Shown in pieces: positions 58,508 through 64,000 of a stretch of 64,000 nt of DNA. The translations under genes and the position numbers were made by a program. The stretch is from Zymobacter palmae. GTDB taxonomy: Bacteria > Pseudomonadota > Gammaproteobacteria > Pseudomonadales > Halomonadaceae. The stretch spans positions 1,860,001 to 1,924,000 of the forward strand of contig NZ_AP018933.1 in assembly GCF_003610015.1 (NCBI RefSeq). The letters are read 5' to 3'. The notes below the pieces were generated by a model. The model worked only from the letters and a program-made list of their open reading frames with translations. It made no database searches and was not told the DNA's origin. The first letter of the stretch is position 1. Each line of letters starts with the position of its first letter.

Positions 58508-59110
58508 ATCTGAGAGCACTATGCTGGGAACATGATAAGTTTGAATATGCCTGCCTCAAGCTGCGCAGGTTCGGATTGGCTCATTCGTGGATATTCGTCT
58601 GCGGATGGTCTGTCTCCGATAGAGTTCGAGAGACGTAATCCTGTGCCATCTAGGAAAGGCTCGTCGATTCATTTTCTAGATGATTTTTGACTTCACGCGG
58701 TTGCTTCATCACTTTTACTAAAAGACTGCTCGTTGACAAAGAGCGGGCGTTCATGTTGCAGAGGTGATGGGCAGCAAACATTGCAGAACAACCAGTGCCT
58801 TCCACTCACAGAGCAGCAGGACACAGCGCAAATTGTCCCCAATTTGCAGGCTTCTAACAAATACCATGCCTGTCACTGGATATGCTCTTGGCATCAGCGT
58901 TACCCAGCTTGTGACACCTGATTCAATGCCATAAAAAATGCCATTGATAACGCAAAAAACATCATCGATGGCACGTTAAATATTATTTGAATCAGATGGT
59001 TAGAAAAAAACCCACTCCTACTTAATTATAAACCACATAAAAACAATAATACAAAACAGCATCTTAAGTAAGATAAAACATACTAACCCATTAAAAATAC
59101 CATATTCAAA

Positions 59111-59257
59111 TCAAAGAGGTGGAGTGCGTCCAGTATCGGCGTCATCCGACTTGGTATCACCTTCCGAGGTCGTGATCACCTGCCGCAACAGAATGTCCAA
59201 CTCGGCTGGATCAGCGTGGAATAGCTCAGCCACGGTCTCGCTGTGTAGTCTGTCTTT
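59111..59257 (-). pseudogene. Unassigned C-terminal coding remnant
   Basis: On the minus strand an open segment without a start codon encodes RLHSETVAELFHADPAEL, then DILLRQVITTSE and an acidic tail to a stop at 59111. Composition looks coding and GC-rich against the AT-rich surroundings. The parent family was not identified. Confidence 0.35.
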
Positions 59258-59440
59258 TATTTAGTGCAGTCCTCTTTGCTGATCGTATGCACTATTACAG
59301 CGTGCCCATTAATCATTAACTGCGGATAGACTGACATTCACATAGTAAACTTTCACATATCCGTATGCGGGGCTGTCACCACCAAAATGCTGGTTCTTAT
59401 GTTGCACTCCAACCCTCGTGCAATCCGCTGACGCCGCATC

Positions 59441-62095
59441 TCAGAATTCATACTTTTCCTTGCGCTGGATGAAGGCATCGCGCCCTCCTTCCAGAATGCT
59501 AGCAACTTGATCCCGAATCACCGGCACGTCAATCGACCCTTGTGTCTCTAGCTCAAGGCAGCCCTGATTATCAGCCGTGGTAAAGACGCCAATCCACTCA
59601 GCGTCGCCAAACACGGGGATGTTCGCGTTGTGCGTCGCAAACAGAAACTGTCGACTGGTCTTAGCACCCCTCAACTCGGTGACGATTCGTTCCGCTATAA
59701 AGGCGTTGTCTAGGTTGTCCTCAGGTTGATCCATGATCAACGGATCGACGTTCTCCAGAAGGAGCATGTGCAATATCGCCGTGCATTGCTGCCCAGTCGA
59801 TAGTTTGCTCAACGGGCGGAAAACTGGGTCAGCCTGACCGTGAGCGACGTTCAGGGAAATGTCTACTCGATGATCCAACTCCAGTGCCTCTAGCTCCATG
59901 AGCTGTGATGGTTGGAGCTTGGTCAGCGCCTCAGCCACCATCTGAGTGACATCCCAGTCCCGTTGAACATCAGCCGAACCATTCTGGATCGACTGAGCTA
60001 ACGACAATGGGCTGATCGTCTCAGCTTCTTTGATCCATGCCAATCTCTTTTCCTTAACACCTTCTAGGCTGCACTCCAGCAGGAAGTTCAGCAGCGGAGA
60101 GCGATCAGCCTCCGGCACGATCTCGACCTTGAGCTTGCCTTTAAGTCGCCTGTTCAGGCGCTTTGCGGCCTTCTGTAGGGCCTGAATGCGCTGCCCTCGT
60201 AGATCTGACAGCTCGCCCAATAGGTTGCGCCGCTCTTGCTTCAAAGTATTGCCTTGGCCCTCGTGCGTTGACAGCTCTATTTTCATTGGCTTGATGTGCT
60301 CAATTTCGCCCATAACCCTTTGATAAGCAGCACCAACTTCTTGCCCACTTTTACCCGCTGCCGAAGGAAGCGCCCGAAGCGCCTTCTCCAGTTCAGCTTC
60401 ATGCCCTTGGATGGCCTGTTGCCAAGCATCTTGCTGAGCAGTGAGCTGACCTGACGCCTTGTCCAACAAAGCCGTCATGGCTGCCAGATGGCCCATGAAG
60501 CCTTGGCAGACCACCTCCAGCATCGTACGCACCGCAATCAGTTGGGCTGCATCAGGTAGCCCTTCGAGGGCTTCATCATTGATAAAGTCGAGGTCGGGCA
60601 AGCGGTCAAAAAAATCGGCAAGGGCGTCCCGCAAAGACTGCGCGCTCTTTGTGGCAGTATTGGCAATCTCCCGTTCTCTGGCGAGCAGCGAGGTCTTGGC
60701 CAGCTTCTCCTTGATGCCCAGTCCTTCAAACCCACGTAGTTGCTCTTCCAACTTCGGCAGGCGATCCACCTGCGCCTTAACATCATCGAGGTCGGAAAAG
60801 GACTTCGCGAGCTTTCGCTGGTTCTCAATCAAGCGCCGGTGAACATCAGTGCTCTTCGTCTCATAGTCTCCGTCCTGTGGAAGGAAGCAATCCAGCAACT
60901 GCAAGCGGCTGGTTTCATCCTGAGCCAGCTCGTAAATTTCGTTCTGCCCATAAATGTCGATGCCGGGTAATAGGTCTCTCGGGAGAAGAGTGGAAACGTT
61001 GCCGTCCAAGTCACGAACAATCGGAGATTCGCCATAACGCCGAGAGACTGTGTACTGCTTACCGTTCTGAGCTGACGACATCACCACCAGCTCCAATCGG
61101 CCCGCCGCGCGGCCAAGGTTCTCCTTGATGATCTCCTGATGGAGCTTCAAGGCTTGCTGGCCTTTAGGTAGAAAGTTCAAGGCGTAGCGCAGACATTCGA
61201 GCAAGGTTGATTTACCTGTCCCTCGACCGCCGATAACGGTGTTGAGGTGATCGGAGAAGTCCACGCGGACGCCATCCAGGTAGCCACCCGTGACGGTCAT
61301 GCGGAGCACCTTGCCAATCGGACTTTCGGCCTGCTGCGAGTTCAAACGGATGCGTGACCCTGGGTCAAGGAAGGCTACCTTGAACGCTGCAAAGTTGGGC
61401 CGCGTCATCTTGATGAGGCAAGTGGCTCCCGGTTGCTCCAAGTCTTCCGGCTTGGCAACATCTTTGGCATTGATAACAGCTATTGGCCGCTCGCGGTGAT
61501 AATCATCGTTTTTGTTCAGCAGCACCTTACGGTAGAAATCGTTTTCCACTCCTGCCAAGTCATCTACCGGCCCCGGAATCTGGGCCGAGCGTAGCTTGGG
61601 CAGCGTCCACACATGGTGGAGCCGATTCTTTAAAAGCCCGCTATCAGATGTACAGTGTGCAGCGTAGATGAAGCCACCAAGCTGATCGACCCTCTCAATT
61701 AACTGCTCGGAACTCAACCGAGAGGGACGAACACCATCCGCCGGATCAAGTAGGTCAAGATTACCAAGATACCGTTCAAGCTGTTGTCCCGTAGTCTCTT
61801 CCGAAAACAGGCAAACATAGTGGGTTTTGTCATTTGAGGCTATTTCGAAGCCGGGAAACACCACGATACCATGCGGCTGAATTACCTCACGCATGGCATC
61901 GATACTGCTCACACAGCCGTGATCTGCCACCCCAACTACATCGACGCCCAATTCAAGACACTTATCAAGTAGTGCCTGGTTATACGTAACCTCATCTAAA
62001 CCGTGATCTTTTCCTCTATATGAGCTGTTGTAGCTGACAGGGTTGACTTGGAGCGCACAGCGCCAGAATTTTGCACAGGTGAATTGTTCCTGCAT
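59441..62095 (-). CDS. PHP-domain plus SMC-type ATPase (TrlF-like)
   Basis: The start at 62095 follows AAGGAG by the right spacing and gives 884 residues. Residues about 1-240 are a PHP phosphoesterase-like domain (VVGVADHG, VVFPGFEI, FIYAAHC). Then comes an ABC/SMC ATPase: Walker A GGRGTGKSTLLE near 290, Q-loop IYGQNEIYEL, a coiled-coil-rich middle (about 400-700), signature LSTGQQ near 766, Walker B LIMDQPEDNLDN near 787 and the His switch FATHNAN near 822. The usual first PHP metal motif (HxH) reads ALQVNPV, so metal binding may be altered. Such proteins are often found in defence or mobile regions; a DNA-surveillance role is inference. Confidence 0.8.
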   Translation of the reverse strand: MQEQFTCAKFWRCALQVNPVSYNSSYRGKDHGLDEVTYNQALLDKCLELGVDVVGVADHGCVSSIDAMREVIQPHGIVVFPGFEIASNDKTHYVCLFSEETTGQQLERYLGNLDLLDPADGVRPSRLSSEQLIERVDQLGGFIYAAHCTSDSGLLKNRLHHVWTLPKLRSAQIPGPVDDLAGVENDFYRKVLLNKNDDYHRERPIAVINAKDVAKPEDLEQPGATCLIKMTRPNFAAFKVAFLDPGSRIRLNSQQAESPIGKVLRMTVTGGYLDGVRVDFSDHLNTVIGGRGTGKSTLLECLRYALNFLPKGQQALKLHQEIIKENLGRAAGRLELVVMSSAQNGKQYTVSRRYGESPIVRDLDGNVSTLLPRDLLPGIDIYGQNEIYELAQDETSRLQLLDCFLPQDGDYETKSTDVHRRLIENQRKLAKSFSDLDDVKAQVDRLPKLEEQLRGFEGLGIKEKLAKTSLLAREREIANTATKSAQSLRDALADFFDRLPDLDFINDEALEGLPDAAQLIAVRTMLEVVCQGFMGHLAAMTALLDKASGQLTAQQDAWQQAIQGHEAELEKALRALPSAAGKSGQEVGAAYQRVMGEIEHIKPMKIELSTHEGQGNTLKQERRNLLGELSDLRGQRIQALQKAAKRLNRRLKGKLKVEIVPEADRSPLLNFLLECSLEGVKEKRLAWIKEAETISPLSLAQSIQNGSADVQRDWDVTQMVAEALTKLQPSQLMELEALELDHRVDISLNVAHGQADPVFRPLSKLSTGQQCTAILHMLLLENVDPLIMDQPEDNLDNAFIAERIVTELRGAKTSRQFLFATHNANIPVFGDAEWIGVFTTADNQGCLELETQGSIDVPVIRDQVASILEGGRDAFIQRKEKYEF

Positions 62096-62475
62096 GCCGC
62101 TCTCCTTACGAGCCATCAGCCCAAGCGTAGCCTCTGCCGCGACATGAACAGCCAATGCTGCCGCAAATGTTTTTTAAATCGGTCATTGATGACCGCCTAG
62201 TGAAATCGCTGGAATTAACCGAACACGCTCTGATACCGTGGCTTATAACTAATTAAGCATAGCCAGGTTATGGTAAATATCGACATGAGCCGAACTGTTG
62301 GCCTTGATTAATATGCTGGCCAATCAGGCCGACGCAGAAGCCTACTGAGCTTCTCCGCTGCCGCCCAAGGAGTGTTAATAAATTGATGCCCTATAGGTTA
62401 CCGAGAATGGCCAAATGAAGAGAGGCGGCCACTGGCCGCTTCTCTTCACCTTCTTCGCATTTACTCAAAACGTTA
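62096..62475. other. Intergenic stretch upstream of the PHP-SMC gene
   Basis: No gene. It should hold the promoter of the PHP-SMC gene; no operator was recognised. Confidence 0.5.
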
Positions 62476-62706
62476 TTAGCCACATTCTTGACGTAACACT
62501 TTCATAGCTTTATGAAAATCTACCCTAGTCGCACGGCCCGTTCCGGCTTGGTAGTACACCACCATGAAAGCGTTAGCGACAGCTTCAGCCAATGGTCCAA
62601 GGCTCCGCGCCTCTTCTTGGCTGATGTACTCCATAGAGGTAAGTATAGCTGCTGCCTGATGAACTGCTTGCCCTGATTCGCTACTATATATTATATTGCG
62701 TTTCAC
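62476..62706 (-). CDS. Hypothetical small protein
   Basis: This 76-residue helical protein (ILTSMEYISQEEARSLGPLA, FHKAMKVLRQECG) has a GTG start with GGAGG almost touching it, so the start may instead be the internal ATG at residue 25. No family assigned. Composition and position next to guaA fit a small gene of a mobile element. Confidence 0.4.
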   Translation of the reverse strand: MKRNIIYSSESGQAVHQAAAILTSMEYISQEEARSLGPLAEAVANAFMVVYYQAGTGRATRVDFHKAMKVLRQECG

Positions 62707-62764
62707 CCCTCCAGTGGGGTGTTAAGTGAAAGTGCCGGGGGTGTTTTGGGCCCGCCCGGTGCAC

Positions 62765-63004
62765 TTAAAGGTACAGCCCCGCCGCTTTAGCGAATGCCGA
62801 CCGCTTATTGCTGCCACTCTTGGCTTTAATTATCACCGGTTTGATTTCGGCCTCTCGCACAGAGTCTGGGCGTGCTACAAAAGCCGCTGTCTCAGCCTCT
62901 GCATCAACCTCGGTCGATTGATCGCCCAAAGGCGAAACAAACACCTGCACTTCCTCTTGGCGTTCATCCAATGCTGCGAGCGCGACCATATACGGTGTCA
63001 TCAT
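62765..63004 (-). CDS. Hypothetical small protein
   Basis: This 79-residue protein (MMTPYMVALAALDERQEEVQ, then an acidic middle and a basic C-terminus AKSGSNKRSAFAKAAGLYL) has an AGGAG site nine bases before its ATG. It begins just where the decayed upstream frame ends (overlapping signals), as in a former operon. No family assigned. Confidence 0.45.
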   Translation of the reverse strand: MMTPYMVALAALDERQEEVQVFVSPLGDQSTEVDAEAETAAFVARPDSVREAEIKPVIIKAKSGSNKRSAFAKAAGLYL

Positions 63005-63005
63005 T

Positions 63006-63333
63006 GCTCTAGCTCCTGCTTTCGTTGTTATTTGTGTCACAATTCGCGGATGAGGCCGCTTCGTCGTTGCTCGGAGCGCCACCCAAACTATTGCCATCGA
63101 ATTGGCCAGACTGCCCCGTTTCCTTCGGCTCCATGCTCGGCATATTACTGCCTTTGCTTATACTAGCCGACGCTTTCTGAAATACAGCCTGTATGGCTGA
63201 AGCGCTACTCCTTTCCTACAGCGGCCCCCATGATGGTCTTACTTGCCATTGCCACACCGCCAGTGACCATGTTGCCCGTTGTCATTGCTGCCCCCCATAG
63301 CGGCACCTGCACCTATTTGAGATATCTCTAGAA
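63006..63333 (-). pseudogene. Frameshifted remnant, possibly the C-terminus of a conjugative transfer (TrbL-like) protein
   Basis: In successive minus-strand frames: ISQIGAGAAMGG, then MTTGNMVTGGVAMASKTIMG, then SASAIQAVFQKASASISKGS and a Ser/Asn-rich tail ending NNNESRS. The Gly/Ala/Met-rich then hydrophilic pattern resembles the end of TrbL/VirB6-type proteins. At least two frame changes are needed, so it is decayed. The family call is weak. Confidence 0.35.
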
Positions 63334-63362
63334 ACACGTTCAAACGAAGGTATTCGGAAAAC

Positions 63363-63391
63363 AAAAAAGCCCGCAGTTATGCGGGCTTTTA
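63363..63391. terminator. guaA terminator
   Basis: AAAAAAGCCCGCA and TGCGGGCTTTT arms around GTTA; the A-run gives the U-run for the minus strand. It lies about 45 bases after the guaA stop. Confidence 0.85.
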
Positions 63392-63435
63392 GGTATTTTC
63401 GTGCTACTTAGTGCCTATCTATGTCAGACAACAAA

Positions 63436-64000
63436 TCATTCCCACTCGATCGTTGCCGGCGGCTTGCTCGACACATCATACGTCACGCGGGAAATGCCGC
63501 TGATCTCGTTGATGATGCGGTTGGAAACCTTCTCCAGCAGCTCATACGGGAGGTGTGCCCAGCGTGCGGTCATAAAGTCGATGGTTTCGACAGCGCGCAG
63601 TGCAACAACCCATTCGTAGCGGCGTGCATCGCCGACAACACCGACGGACTTGACCGGCAGGAAGACGGCAAAAGCCTGACTGGTCTTGTCGTACCAGCCG
63701 GAGTTGCGCAGCTCTTCCATGAAGATAGCGTCAGCTTCGCGCAGGATGTCGGCGTACTCTTTCTTCACTTCGCCGAGGATACGTACGCCAAGGCCCGGGC
63801 CCGGGAACGGATGACGGTAGACCATGCTGTGCGGCAGACCCAGTTCGAGGCCGATCTTACGTACTTCGTCCTTGAACAGTTCGCGCAGAGGCTCAACCAG
63901 TTTGAGCTTCATGGTTTCCGGCAGGCCGCCCACGTTGTGGTGGGACTTGATGACGTGCGCTTTACCCGTCTTGGTATCGGCAGACTCAACGACGTCGGGG
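63436..64000 (-). CDS. guaA: GMP synthase, C-terminal part (5' end outside window)
   Basis: The visible 188 residues are the C-terminus of Gua[54 protein letters not shown] and the end [19 protein letters not shown]. This is the dimerisation domain and the end of the ATP-pyrophosphatase domain. The enzyme turns XMP to GMP. The ATP P-loop and glutaminase domain are right of the window. The 3' end of guaA is a known insertion site for genomic islands, and decayed small genes follow directly. Confidence 0.97.
   Translation of the reverse strand, partial: PDVVESADTKTGKAHVIKSHHNVGGLPETMKLKLVEPLRELFKDEVRKIGLELGLPHSMVYRHPFPGPGLGVRILGEVKKEYADILREADAIFMEELRNSGWYDKTSQAFAVFLPVKSVGVVGDARRYEWVVALRAVETIDFMTARWAHLPYELLEKVSNRIINEISGISRVTYDVSSKPPATIEWE

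Larger units (their letters stand above)
58449..59440. other. Nearly 1 kb without an intact gene
   Basis: It contains the terminator of the HNH/membrane gene and a short coding remnant at 59111-59257. The stretch 58930-59110 is strongly AT-rich. No other feature was recognised. Confidence 0.5.

Overview
The window looks like a chromosomal segment of a gammaproteobacterium close to the Halomonadaceae (a Halomonas, Zymobacter or Carnimonas type). That is judged from protein character and from gene order (lon-hupB-ppiD, scpA-scpB-rluB, dapA with a bamC-like gene, radD/ubiC). The lineage call is inference; no database was searched. Core genes are moderately GC-rich and tightly packed. Several AT-rich accessory blocks interrupt them.

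Layout. (1) 1-8.95 kb: the distal end of a contractile-tail prophage. It holds a Dit-like protein, baseplate plug, hub, Gp138-type spike, wedge proteins, baseplate J, DUF2612, a mosaic tail fibre and its chaperone, interrupted by an AT-rich two-gene moron (NYN-domain protein plus lipoprotein). (2) 9-13.3 kb: the decayed end of an integrated element beside a tRNA-Gly. It has the C-terminal remnant of a P4-type integrase, an L,D-transpeptidase-like effector with a periplasmic immunity protein, an intact IS30-family element, and a broken luxR. (3) 13.5-18.9 kb: a heme-uptake locus (TonB receptor diverging from hmuTUV and an IsdG-like monooxygenase) with a Fur-box-like site between the two arms. 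(4) 19-48.9 kb: mostly housekeeping genes. They include adenine deaminase, a TerC/CBS membrane protein, gloC-like, slyD, comF, a vicX-like hydrolase, a very short bamC-like gene, dapA, bcp, bepA, ppiD, hupB, lon, four tandem tRNA-Lys, rluB, scpB, scpA, radD, ubiC, tadA, nadE, a DUF421 protein, nupC, a chemoreceptor and phnA. This stretch also holds a highly folded candidate small RNA (about 24.69-24.88 kb) and a 35-unit heptanucleotide array (25.80-26.04 kb). (5) 49.3-55.1 kb: three LuxR-type regulators with no luxI, a DUF4432 aldose-epimerase-like protein, and a second, diverged copy of the effector/immunity pair. (6) 56-63.4 kb: a mobile or defence-like block. It holds an IS5-family remnant, a large HNH-like membrane protein, a PHP-plus-SMC-type ATPase, and small or decayed genes next to the 3' end of guaA, which runs off the window.

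The main biological story is the accessory content. Two homologous effector/immunity cassettes have strongly conserved N-termini and a shared His-x18-Cys catalytic spacing, yet their immunity partners have diverged. In both places they lie in the same neighbourhood as members of one LuxR family. This suggests a duplicated antagonism module with its own regulators. No secretion-system structural gene is in the window, so delivery (probably type VI) is inference. The HNH/membrane protein and the PHP-SMC ATPase are the best candidates for an anti-phage function.
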